Shown one piece after another: positions 1-10,463 of a DNA stretch of 64,000 nucleotides (the stretch's first letter is position 1; each line of letters begins with the position of its first letter). Under the pieces are notes generated by a model. The model searched no databases. It had not been told where the DNA came from and worked only from the letters and a program-made list of their open reading frames with translations. Origin of the DNA: Edaphochlamys debaryana (taxonomy: Eukaryota > Chlorophyta > Chlorophyceae > Chlamydomonadales); assembly GCA_016858145.1 (NCBI GenBank), contig JAEHOE010000008.1, forward strand, positions 496,001 to 560,000, in the 5' to 3' direction. The position numbers were made by a program, and so were the translations under genes.

Positions 1-3000
1 GCAGCCTCGCGCTGACCAGCGACGTGGTGAACTATCTGATCTACCGCTACCTTCAGGAGGCTGGTGCGTGGATGCAGTGCCTTGTTTTGGCGCGCAGCCC
101 GCCGCTGAGCCCGATTCCCGCTCGCAGGCTTCACCCACTCGGCGTTCACCTTTGCCAGCGAAAGCCTAGTCACCCGAACAAACATCGACCCCAATAATGT
201 GCCACCGGGGTCGCTGGTCACCTTCATCCAGAAGGGGCTCCAGTACCTGGAGATAGAGGCCAACCTAGACGCGCAGGTGCGGGCGAGCTTGTCTAGCGGC
301 GCACACAGACACCCGTGCTGCGGCCGCAGCCTGCGGCCGGCGAGGCCACAGGCGGAAGGGCGGTTGGGAGCTGGGCACCCCTCGCACCCCTTCCGCTTGC
401 GCAGCCGCCCGGCCCGTGCCTTCGCCCCTGCTGCCATCCTGCCGTTGCACTCCGGCGCCGCGTTTCCCTCTCACCTTCTCGCGGCTGCCTCTGACTGCGG
501 CCGCAACCACAGGACGGCGAGGTGGATGCGGACTATAAGCTGCTGACGCCCGAGGAGCTACTCAGCAACGATGTGGACCAGCTGCGAGCGCTCGTGGCGG
601 AGCGCAAGGAGGAGGACAGCCGGCCCAAGGGGCCCTCGCCGGCCGTGGCTGCGGCCGCGGCCGCAGCAGCCTCGGCGGCAGCAGCAGCGGTAGCGGCGGC
701 GGCAGCCGTGGAGAAGCCCACGATGCAGGCAGAGCGCGTGGCGCGGGCGGCGGCGGCCAAGGCAGCCGCGGCCGCCGCGCCCGTGCCCGCGCCGGCACCC
801 GCCCCGGCACCGGTGCCCGCACCAGTGCCCCCGCCCGTGCCAGCGCTCGTCACGGCGCCGCCGGTGCCGGCCGCAGTGCTGCCGGCCGCACCCGCCGCCG
901 TGGCGCCAGCGGTCACGCCTGCGGCCGTCAAGGTGGAACCGCGTGCCTCCTCGGGGCCCACGCCCATGGAAGAGGACACGCCGCCGCCGCCCACGGGCGC
1001 CGCCGCGGCGGCACCGGCGCCGTCCACCGCCGGGCCGCCGCCGGCCGCTGCGGCGGCCGCAGCTGCGCCCGCGGCCCCGCCGGCGCCGGCCAGCATCGAG
1101 GTTCCCGCTAGCTCCGTGGTGACCCTCAACGGTCACGAGTCGGAGGTGTACATATGCGCGTGGAGCCCGCAGGAGCCGCTGCTGGCGTCGGGGTGGGTTC
1201 GAAGGGGCTACGGGATGCAGGGGCTGGGTGCTGGGGGCCTGTGTAGGTCCTGCGCAAGGGCTGGCGGCTGGCAGCCGGCGGCTGTAGCTCGGGGCAGGGG
1301 CAGTGCGCCGCAGGGAGCAGCGGCGAGCTGTTCCCTACAGCAAGGGTGCCCGACCGGGGCCGTGGCCCGGGCTAAGACCATCGAGCTGGGCTTGGACCGG
1401 CAAGCACAGGCTCAGCGAGAGAAGCTGTGGGAGGCCAGGGTTCCGCCTGCGGGCCAGGATGAAGGTCCACAGGGCAGCGGTTTGCTGCTCCGGTCGCCGC
1501 CTTGTTTTGATCTCAAGAGGACTGCTCCTCAGCTGGTCACCCTTGCCTGGACGCCCTTACCTGTACGCAAGCGCACCACTCCCTCACCCTCCCAATCCCT
1601 AACCCTACCCGTGCCGTTTTCGTCACCTGCAGCTCGGGCGACTCGACCGCCCGAATATGGAACCTGTCCACCACCGCCGGCGCCCAGTACACGCGGTCCG
1701 TGGTGCTGCACCACGAGTCCAAGCACGACAAGAGCCAGGGCAAGGACGTGACCACGCTGGACTGGAACTCGGACGGGTCGCTGCTGGCCACCGGGTCGTA
1801 CGACGGACTCGCTCGGATCTGGGGCAAGGACGGTGGGTTGGCGGTTGGGCGGGTTGAACACAGGATGGGGCCGGCCTGGTCGTCTGGGTGGGGTGGGTCT
1901 GTAGTCTGCGGCTTGGAGCAGTTGTCAGGGGCCGGCCAGGGCGGGGCAGGGGTCGCGCTTTAGCTTGCCCTTCAGCGGTCCCCTTCTGTCCCCGTTCCGC
2001 CCTCTGCCCCCGCAGGCAAGCTGCGGCAGACCCTGGACAAGCACCAGGGGCCCATCTTCGCTCTCAAGTGGAACAAGCGGGGCGACCTGCTGCTGAGCGG
2101 CTCCGTGGACAAGACGGCCATCGTGTGGGACGCCAAGAGCGGCGAGGCCAAGCAGGTCTACGAGCTGCACTCGGGTGCGGGGGGATGCAGGGGGCAGGGT
2201 GGGGGTGGGGGGGCCTGGGAGCCCGCGGCCGGCTGTGCGGCACGCAGCCCGCTTGGATTGTCGCATGTGCAGTGGCGGTACTCACCGGCACGCCGCACAC
2301 AAGGCCTCGAGAACCCAGCCTTTGCCTCCGCTCCCGCTCACACACCCCTTGCTCTCCCACCCCACCCCTTCCCCCGCAGCCCCCACGCTGGACGTGGACT
2401 GGCGCAACCACACGCAGTTCGCCACCTGCTCCACGGACAAGCTCATCCACGTGTGCAAGCTGGGCGAGGCGCGGCCCATCAAGACGTACTCGGGCCACGA
2501 CGACGAGGTCAACGCCATCAAGTGGGACCCCTCGGGCCGGCTGCTGGCCTCCTGCTCCGACGACAAGACCGCCAAGGTGCGGGGCGGCGGGCTACCGGCT
2601 CTGGGCGGCGGGCTCGTGTCCAGGCCTCTGGGGGCAGCCGTGCAGGGACTATTGAGAGAAGGGACATGGTACTCTTCCAGCGGTCCACACGAGCCCTGTT
2701 GTTCGCTTTCTGCGGCACTCAACCCCCCGCTCGCTTCCGCGCTCCCTCCGCAGGTGTGGTCCATGTCGGGCGGCGACAAGCCGGTGCAGGACTTCCGGGA
2801 CCACGAGCGCGAGATCTACACCATCCGCTGGTCGCCCACGGGCCCCTCCACCGCCAACCCCAACATGCCGCTGCTGCTGGCCTCGGCCTCGTTCGATACC
2901 ACCGTGCGGCTGTGGGACATCGAGGCCGGCAAGGCCGTACAAACCCTGCACAAGCACGAGGACCCCGTCTATTCCGTGGCCTTCTCGCCCAACGGAAAGC

Positions 3001-3179
3001 TGGTCGCGACGGGCTCGTTCGACAAGTGCGTGTACATTTGGTCGGTGGAGGAGGGCTGCCTGGTGCGGTCGTTCAAGGGCGAGGCGGGCATCTACGAGGT
3101 GTGCTGGAACAAGGAGGGCAACCGTGTGGCGGCGTGCTTTGCAAACCGCACCATCTGCGTGCTTGACATCGCCATGTGA
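1..3179 (+). CDS. HOS15: HOS15/TBL1-like LisH and WD40 corepressor subunit (5' partial)
   Basis: This is the WD40 scaffold of histone-deacetylase corepressor complexes (HOS15 in plants, TBL1/TBL1XR1 in animals), acting in the nucleus. Seven exons join in frame: 3-63, 128-276, 513-1192, 1633-1832, 2016-2174, 2380-2576 and 2754-3179, giving 623 visible residues. The first codon lies upstream of the window. The N-terminus is a LisH helix pair ([18 protein letters not shown], then [14 protein letters not shown]), typical of TBL1. A long Ala/Pro linker encoded by about 600-1100 follows, then WD repeats from residue about 260 to the end, with [35 protein letters not shown] and [17 protein letters not shown] as typical blades. 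The linker is much longer and more Ala-rich than in plant homologues. Family assignment is firm; the corepressor role is inferred from the family. Confidence 0.93.
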
Positions 3180-4263
3180 GAGGCGGATGCAGCGTGCATG
3201 AGGGGCGGATGGAGGGGAAAAAGGCGGGAGAGGCGAGGCATGGAATGGGTGGGGTGGCGGGTGGGGAGCTTGTGTGCCGGTCGGTGATTTGGGGGGTGGA
3301 GGGTGGTATGTCGGGGCCGGGCGGTGGTGGTGGCAGGGATACATGAGTGCGGGGCCTGGGAGGTCAGGGAGTGGGCGTGTGGAGTTGGGGTCGTGCAGGC
3401 GCTGGCTGCAGATGGCCCCCCAGGTGGCGGCAGCCATTGCTAGCTGCGTTGGGCCCTCTCGCAGGGTAGGTCCCTTTGGCGCATGGAATTTGAGGGGACA
3501 GCTTGGGGCGGTTCGACGCCGGTGTTGTTGCCCCGACGACTGGTTGAACCTCAGCCCGATACAGCTTGGTGTGTGGCGTGTGGCGCAACTTTGTGATAGT
3601 GCATGGCCATGGACGGCGGCCATGTACCACTGGCCAGGCTGATTTGTGCCGCTGCTTGCGGTGGCGTGGAGCTGTGGACGGAAGTTTCCGCCCAGGGGAA
3701 GACCACATGGATATCCAGTGATGCTGCTGACTGCCGGCGACTCGTGCCCCTGAGTGGAGTCCTAGAGAGGACATTGTAAGCGAAGAGTGGTTCTCAGTCG
3801 ATTTGCAATCTCCCAAGCCCCAGATCCTCCGGCCAAAGCAGCCCACGCCAACGCCAGCGGCGATGCGCCGACACGGGCACTTGGCCCATCACTGCGCCTT
3901 ACGCGCACGGCAAGCCCCTAGCACCCTGAACGCCGCTCCTACATACCCACTCGTCCGATCCCACTCGTCATGCCTACCCATGCTATCCCGCGGGCTCACA
4001 GCCGGCGCGCATGTCCGTGCGACCAGCGCCAACGCGAGGGGCCCCAATCGCCCTGAACATGGCACTGCCAACAGCCTCCACCCCCTGTCAAAACCCCTTC
4101 CAGGTCCACAAGTAGTGTACGTTCCTCACGGCCTGTGCCCCGACTTTCACTTTGCCGCTCCTCATGCCCCCACACCGCCTTCCCAAACCCCGACAGTCCT
4201 CAGCCCAGGACCCCACCCCCGGCCCCAACCCAGCCCCCGCCCCGCTTAGCAGCCAGCCTACGC
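3180..4263. other. Intergenic and 3' UTR, no gene seen
   Basis: About 600 bases of probable HOS15 3' UTR end near the TGTAA at 3776-3780. The rest, to the stop of the convergent small gene at 4264, is C-rich and has no supported coding exon; open frames here are GC-driven. Confidence 0.6.
3776..3780 (+). terminator. Poly(A) signal TGTAA of HOS15
   Basis: TGTAA, the standard chlorophyte polyadenylation signal, occurs on the sense strand about 600 bases after the HOS15 stop codon. No earlier copy was seen in the 3' UTR. Confidence 0.6.
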
Positions 4264-5010
4264 CTACTCCTTGCTCGCTGCCTCCACCTCCTCCTCCACC
4301 TTCTGCTGTGGCCGCGTCAGGCGGCGCGGCCCCTTGTAGGGGTTCACGATGGGGTTGTCGTGCCCGGGCAGCTTGCGGGTCCAGCTGTACACGCTGTTCT
4401 CCACGAAGCTGTTCCAGCGCCGGTAACCCGCAGAGAACTCCGCGCAGCGCCGCTCGTTACCCAGTAGCTGAGAGGGCGGCCGGCCGTACAGGTCAAGGGC
4501 TGCCTTCTCCACCTGTGACGTCGGGTGGGGCCATTGGGCGTGCCGGGGAGGGGCGCAGGTCAGCGTTCAGGGCGGGCTGAGCAGAGTCGTGCAACCCTAT
4601 CCATTGCGGTCCGGCGCAGCGTCAAGGCTGCTGTGGCTAAGTTGGTGGGGACACCATATAACGCAGGCAGGCCCTGCTTAGAACCCGCTGGTTCAGACAC
4701 CAGTCTGACTGCGTTGGGGGCCCCTGGGCTGGGTTTTATTTGGCAGGCCGTGGGGCGCTGTCCGCTGGGGGCCCCCACCACCACCCCAATGGGGACGGCC
4801 TCGTCGCCGCGGTCCGCCACGCTCGCCCAATGCCAATTGCAAGTGCCCAAGCCATTAGAGCTGTGCACGTCGAGACGCAGAGCGCACCTGCTTGCCGGTC
4901 GGGACGACCACCGCAGCACCCGCCGCGACCACCCCGGCGACCGCAAGGGTGAACCGAAGTCCAGCATCTCCTAGAGCATCCTTAACCTTCGCTCCAACGT
5001 CGGGATTCAT
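4264..5010 (-). CDS. Small single-TM protein of unknown function
   Basis: Two exons (5010-4888 and 4512-4264) join in phase 0 and encode 123 residues. The donor is GTGCGC and the acceptor GTCACAG. Residues 1-40 hold a short amphipathic start and one hydrophobic segment (FTLAVAGVVAAGAAVVV), consistent with a membrane anchor. The rest is soluble and polar, with a Trp/Tyr/Arg-rich stretch (YRRWNSFVENSVYSWTRKL) and a charged tail ending EEEVEAASKE. Size and layout recall single-span accessory subunits of organelle membrane complexes, but I do not recognise the family and make no claim. It is head-to-head with PQBP1, 271 bases between start codons. The start is the first in-frame Met and gives a compact protein. 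Confidence 0.72.
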
Positions 5011-5281
5011 GGCTAGCGAGCGAGCAAGGGTGCGGGAATGCAGTCGCGGCGGCTGTATATGCAGAGCGGGTCACCGATCTGTGGTCGGTGCGGCTAGGGA
5101 GACGCTATCGAGCACTGCCGGCGAACTGGGCTGCTGATTTGCGACCGGCTCGCGAGCGGCTGCATGCTCTCATTCCCCGAGCGGGCCAAAGACGCACGTA
5201 TCGCAAACTCCTTCCACACTAGCCACATGTAAATGGTGCGATACTAACGCAATTGACACCTTTCGCGACGCTGACCGGCGA
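5011..5281. promoter_or_regulatory. Shared upstream region of the small TM gene and PQBP1
   Basis: Only 271 bases separate two divergent start codons, so both promoters and 5' UTRs must fit here. No TATA box is evident on either strand. The bidirectional role is inferred from geometry. Confidence 0.5.
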
Positions 5282-8200
5282 ATGGCAGACCCCGGAATGG
5301 GACGGGGCCGGGGGGCCGTGGTGCCTGCCTGGATGGCAAAACAGCAGCATGACGCAGAACATGCACCAGGCAGCGATGCCGCGCACAGTGGAGGAGCTCA
5401 GCCTGCAGATGGCGAACTCGCCGCGCGCTACGGGGACACGTTCTCAAACCTGGACGAGGCGGAGCAGCGGAAGCTGTTGGAGCAGGCTGAGGAAGAAGCC
5501 AGGGACGCGATGAGGCAAGTCTCCGGCAGTGGCCACTGGCGCTGTCCCTTCGCGCCCAAACCCTTCCGCAGTGCAACCCGTGCCCGCCCCGCCGGACAAC
5601 CTTTCCTGGCGCCCCGACGTATTACTCCCTCATGCAGGTCTGGAGCCAAGCGGCATGAGAGGGAGGATGAGCCCGCGGACGGGCCCCGGGACACGGCCCA
5701 GCTCAAGGCGCGTTTGGGCGCGCTGGGGGTTGAGTGCGCGGGCTGGAGCCCTATCCCCGTGCACCACGCACCAAGTTTCCCCACACAACTTGTCGGCAGC
5801 GAGACCTACCCATAGGACCTCAGCAGTCGAGGCTTGCGTGGCAAGGGCAAGAATGGGGGCGGGGGGCAGCGGCCAGAGCTCCCCGGCTTCTGGCCTCTCG
5901 GGCCACCTCCCAACCGGCCCTCCAGCCTCAACCCAAGCCCAACCTTGTGCTTGCTTTACAGGGCACCGTTTCACACTGGACGCTTTTTGCACCCCTGCCT
6001 CTTGTTCCCGCAGGATAAGATCCTCAAGGTGTCTCACGACTTCGGGCACGGCACCGCAGGCGGCGAGGCGGTCCGGGAGCGGGGCGCGGGTGACTGGACC
6101 AACTACCAGCCGCCCTCTGCCGTACTAGCGGCCATTGCGGCCAAGTCGGGGGCGGGGCCGCCGGGGCCCCCACGGCCGCCCGGTGAGGCATAAGGAGGGG
6201 GGCGGGGCGGGGATCGTGTGGAGGGAGGGGGCTGTTGTCCACGAAACGAGGACGGTCCGCAGGAGTTCCGCCCGTTGCGCTTGCAGCACTGGGCTATCAA
6301 CCCCATGTATTCCTGGTCCCTTCCCTGGCCCCGTGCCCACAGGCCCCCCCGGGCCGCCCCCACGGCCGCCCGGACCCCCACGCCCGCCGGGGCCTCCGCC
6401 CCTGCCGCCGGGCCCCCCGCGCCCGCCCGGCCCGCCCCCGCCCTCCGCCTACCCTCCCGGGCCCCCGCCCCCGGGCGCTGCGCCCCACGCCCCACACGGC
6501 GACGATGACGCCCCCCCCGGCACCTCGGCCCCCGGCGACAGCACTGCGGGCCTTATGCTGCCGCCCCCACCGCGGCCGCCGCAGCACGCACCGCACGGGG
6601 CCGGAGCGCCGAGGGCGGCGGCAGCAGCGGGGCCGGCGGGGGCTGGGGCAGGGGCTGGGGCGCTGCCGGCGGCGCTGCGGGCGAGGCTGATGGCCAGGGG
6701 CGTGCTCAAGACGGGGGAGGCGGCGGACGGCGGGGGGCCGGGGCCGGCGGCGGGGGCGCACTACGCCTCTGCGCCTGCGCCACCCACGCCCTCGCTCCAG
6801 GTGGGCATGGGGTGTGACGTGGAGCCCTGGGGTGCACCACAGGGGTGAGGTCACCGCAGGGGTCAGGGAGGAACGTGCGTGCGCAGACACCCGCCCGCGA
6901 CCGGCCCCTGCCCCTGCCCGCCCCGGCTTTCCTCGCATCCCAAGGCCCCTTGCACGCACACGGCCCCTTGCCTCACCCCCTTGCCTGCACCTTGACCCCC
7001 GCCCTCCCCCTCGGTGCGCATCGGGCTCGCTGGCTGCCGGCTCTATCTCTCCCTACGCTCTCCAATGCTCCGATATCACCCCCGCCCCCCCCTCCCCCAC
7101 CTTTCCCACACCGCAGGAGGAGCCCCTGCTCCCCGGCTGGTACCAGGGCATGTGCCCCCGCCACATGCGTCCGTACTATTACAACCCCACGACAGGTACG
7201 ACACGTTCGGGCTGGGGCGCGCACGGCATGTACGGCATGCGGCCTGGGAGTGTACAGCAGCGCGTGCCCAGCCTGGGCTCCACCCCCCGCACCCAGCACC
7301 TGCCGCCCCCAGTTCCCCGGCCGGGGCCATGCGATCTTGCCCAGCCCACACCTACTCCCCTCCTTCGCCCCCTCCACCCCCTCCACCCCTCCTCCTCCAG
7401 ACCCAGCCAGACCCGGCCAGCCACACGTTGCGCTGACCCCCTCCTCCCCCCCCTGCCCCCCCCTGCCCGCAGGCGAGCGGCTGTGGCTACGCCCCATCAA
7501 GTCCCTCCCCCGGGGCTGGACCTTCGGCAGCGACCCCCACACGGGGGTGACCTACTACTACAACCCCAGCTCGGGTGGGTCTGGGGAAGAGGGGGGCAGG
7601 GCGGGGCGATTGTGGGTGTGCGGATAAGATGGCGAGTGGGGATGCGGCACCTGCCACCGCCCCGCGGGGGGCTCAACACCTGGAGGGGCAGGAGCTGCGG
7701 CGTGCAGGGCCGTGCCTGTGTCCGTGCTGTCCCATGGCACGATGGAAGCAGTAATGATGCCTTTGCCTGCGGTAAAGGTCACGCAGTCTCCCGCCCTTCG
7801 GCCCCTCCCACCCCCCACCCCCCAGGCGAGCGCACGTGGGTCAAGCCCGCTGCCATCGGCTTCCAGCCCTCCCCCGTGTTCCTGGGGGAGCGCAAGGGCT
7901 TCGTGTTCAAGCTGGGAAGCCAGGTGGGCGGCGACACTGGGGCCCGGGCTCCCCTCCTGCACACCTGGTCCCTGCGCCCTTGGCTCCGTCATACCGCCTC
8001 CCCTTAAAGCCGCCTCTGCATCCCCAGCCCACCTTCTCTCCACCTCCGCTTCCGCCCTTGCTCTCACCACCCATCCCACCTCACCCCTTCCCCGTACTCC
8101 CTTACCCCTCCCTCTCACCCCCTCCCCCTCACCCCTTCCCCTCCCCCACCTCTCAGGGCGTGGGCTACTACACGGACGACCCCGCCCGCGCACACGCCGA

Positions 8201-8826
8201 GTACCTGGCGGCCAAGAGCGGCGGGGGCGCGGGGGCGGCGCGGCCCGCGGGCCTGATCGGGCCCATGGCGCCGGCGGGTTCCGGGGGCGGAGAGGAGGAG
8301 GACCGCGGCCCCAAGAAGTCCCGCCTTGAGGCCATCCAGGAGGCGCAGCGGAAGCGCAACGAGGGGCGCGGGCGGGGCGCGGGGAAAAAGAAGGAGGAGG
8401 AGGAGCTGGACCCCATGGACCCGGTGAGGGGGGGGGGGGAGGGGGTGGGAAGGGAGGGATCGATGGGTGGGTACCTGGACCAAGAAACCTCACGCCGCCT
8501 CCGGGCGCCACCCACGTGTTTCGAAGGCTGCTCGTGTGTGTGCCGGTCACGTGTTTCGAGGGCTGCTCGTGTGTGTGCCAGCCACGCCCGCTGCTCCCCC
8601 CACCCTTACACCGCCCTCCGCCCCCCCTCCCATCCCCCCCTCCCCCTCCCACCCCCAGGCTGCCTACTCCGACGCCCCCCGCGGCAGCTGGTCCGTGGGG
8701 CTGGAGGGCGCGCAGCCCACCGCCGCCGACACCACGGCGGGGGGGCCGCTGTTCCAGTCGCGGCCCTACCCCGCGCCCGGGTCGGTGCTGCGGGCCAACA
8801 AGAAGGCCATAGAGGGTCAGAAATAG
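5282..8826 (+). CDS. PQBP1: Polyglutamine-binding protein 1 (PQBP1) homologue with tandem WW domains
   Basis: PQBP1 is a nuclear pre-mRNA splicing factor that binds the U5-15kD (Dim1/TXNL4A) protein through its C-terminus. Nine exons: 5282-5514, 5638-5758 (or 5728), 6014-6182, 6343-6800, 7117-7195, 7473-7574, 7826-7923, 8157-8423 and 8659-8826, giving about 564 residues. Exon 4 is Pro/Gly-rich. Exons 5-7 encode two WW-type units (LPGWYQ to LWLRP, and LPRGWTFG to RTWVKP). The C-terminus [17 protein letters not shown], then [15 protein letters not shown] and SVLRAN, is the diagnostic PQBP1 U5-binding tail. Intron 1 appears to use a GC donor (GCAAGT); a GT donor does not keep frame. The exon 2 donor is ambiguous between two phase-0 sites. 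Animal PQBP1 has a single WW domain, so the tandem pair is unusual. Confidence 0.9.
8513..8581. repeat. Two tandem copies of a 35-bp unit in the last PQBP1 intron
   Basis: A unit beginning CACGTGTTTCGA and ending CTCGTGTGTGTGCC occurs at about 8513-8547 and again at 8548-8581, with one internal A/G difference. It lies between exons 8 and 9 and does not disturb splice sites. Confidence 0.8.
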
Positions 8827-9630
8827 GGGGGTCGTGGCGGTTGGAGAGGAACTCGCTTAAGACATGCGGGCATCTTGTTTTGGCCGGTGGTAGCGGTGTG
8901 GAGATGTGGCGAATGAGGGGTGGTGGGGGTGGACGGGTGGCGTGTCCGGCGTCGTCTGTGGGAAGGTGGCTAGTTGTGCAGATGGCGGTTGTGGTATGGT
9001 ATCTGGGGGCATAGCGCTCCGTACTGTCTCCACCTGCTAGCCCTCCGGCGCGCTCGTGACGGGCGCTGGATCACGGCTCAGAGCGTACCGTGCGCTGGGC
9101 GGTTGTGTGAAGGTGTCGTCGATGTAATGCAGATGCGGCGGCTGTGTGATGCACCTGTGGCCCGGGCAGACGCAGATGCACAGCCCAGCCAGCCTGGTGC
9201 TTCCCGAACCAGGGTAGCCCCTGCCTGGCGAGCCTTGATGGCACCTGCCCCCGTGTCAGCCCGCAGTACGGTCGATACCGATCGCCAAAGAGTAGGGGGT
9301 CGTACTTCAACGCGGCTTACAGGGCGCTGCCAGGGCCTTGGTGACTCCGTTCGGAACCGTGGCGGCATCGGGTCGCTTCACCAGCAGGCTCAAGCGCGGC
9401 GGTGGTGCGGGGTTGTGGACAGCGCTACAGCAGCCCGAAATCAACTTGGCCAGAACAAGCCCCACAGCACAGCCGAGCTAAGCGCCACCCACCGACAGCG
9501 TGGAAACTGAACAACTAACGTCGATCCAACAACAGGACTGACCGTTGGCCGTCGAGAGTACTGGAAACGTAGCGGCCCTCAGTGCAGCCGAAGCCCTTTT
9601 AGAGCTAGGGCCCTCCCTTGCTTATCATCA

Positions 9631-10090
9631 GGCTTGTAACAAAGAACACAGTGCTGTCGAAAGATAAGCATATTCTACCATCTGCATCACTAAGCATCGG
9701 GGCCACGTGGCGTCAGTACAAAGCAGCAGCCCGCTACAGCCAAATTCCGTCCGCCTGCCCCCCCTTGCAATGAGCCCTCTTCACAATAGTGCCTTTTATT
9801 CCAGGCAAGCCAGGAGGAGGTTGCTGCCCAGGATACAACAGCGCCGCCAACAATGACCTGCCAGGCTCATATGCTGCAGTGCACTGTATGACCATGGACC
9901 CAGACCAGCCCTCCTCCTCGCAGCAGCACCCGGTGCGGCTTCTTTGCACCTGTGCGGCCATGCCCGCACGGCTCGTAACAAAGAACACAGGAGTGCGGCG
10001 ACCACAAACCCCCCCTCATCCGCAAAAACGGCACCAGCCTCGAAGCTTGCATACGGTTCTGCATCACTAAGCATCTGGACCACGTGCCTG
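9631..10090. repeat. Diverged direct duplication in the PQBP1 3' flank
   Basis: GTAACAAAGAACACAG occurs at about 9636 and 9975. In each copy it is followed by CTGCATCACTAAGCATC and a CCACGTG element (about 9680 and 10057). Spacing inside the copies differs, so this is an old direct duplication of about 90-120 bases carrying the region around the TGTAA signal. Confidence 0.7.
9635..9639 (+). terminator. Poly(A) signal TGTAA of PQBP1
   Basis: First sense-strand TGTAA after the PQBP1 stop codon, about 810 bases downstream. It sits inside the first copy of the duplicated block; the second copy has CGTAA at the equivalent place. Confidence 0.5.
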
Positions 10091-10463
10091 CCGTACAAAT
10101 ACTGGCACAACACGCGCAACCATTCGTCCGCAAGTGCACATTATGGCGCGTTGAGCATGCACGGCGGTGTTGTAAAGCTTCCTAGGGCTTCGCCTCAACT
10201 TCCAGCCCTCAGCGCATGTGCAGTGCTCAGGCCCGGCTCGCTCTGCTTCAGTGCGTCAGTGGCTGTCCCGTGCCAACACGCAACAGCGCCGTTTGCAGCT
10301 ACCGGTACCTCGTGACCGTGATCCCTTCCCCTCTTGGCACAAAACACAACAAACCTTGCAGTACCCCCCATCCACGCGCCTTTCCCTCACCCTTGCACGT
10401 CTGCTCTAATCCCACCCTTCCCCACATGCTCCCTGGCGCTGGCAGCCAAGGAGCCGCAACCGC

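Larger units (their letters stand above)
8827..10463. other. Convergent 3' region of PQBP1 and the membrane-protein gene; contains a diverged duplication
   Basis: No coding exon is supported. The PQBP1 3' UTR probably ends near TGTAA at 9635-9639. Two related blocks lie at about 9631-9715 and 9974-10090 (separate entry). A second sense TGTAA lies at 10171-10175. No antisense TGTAA for the opposing gene was found. Confidence 0.6.
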
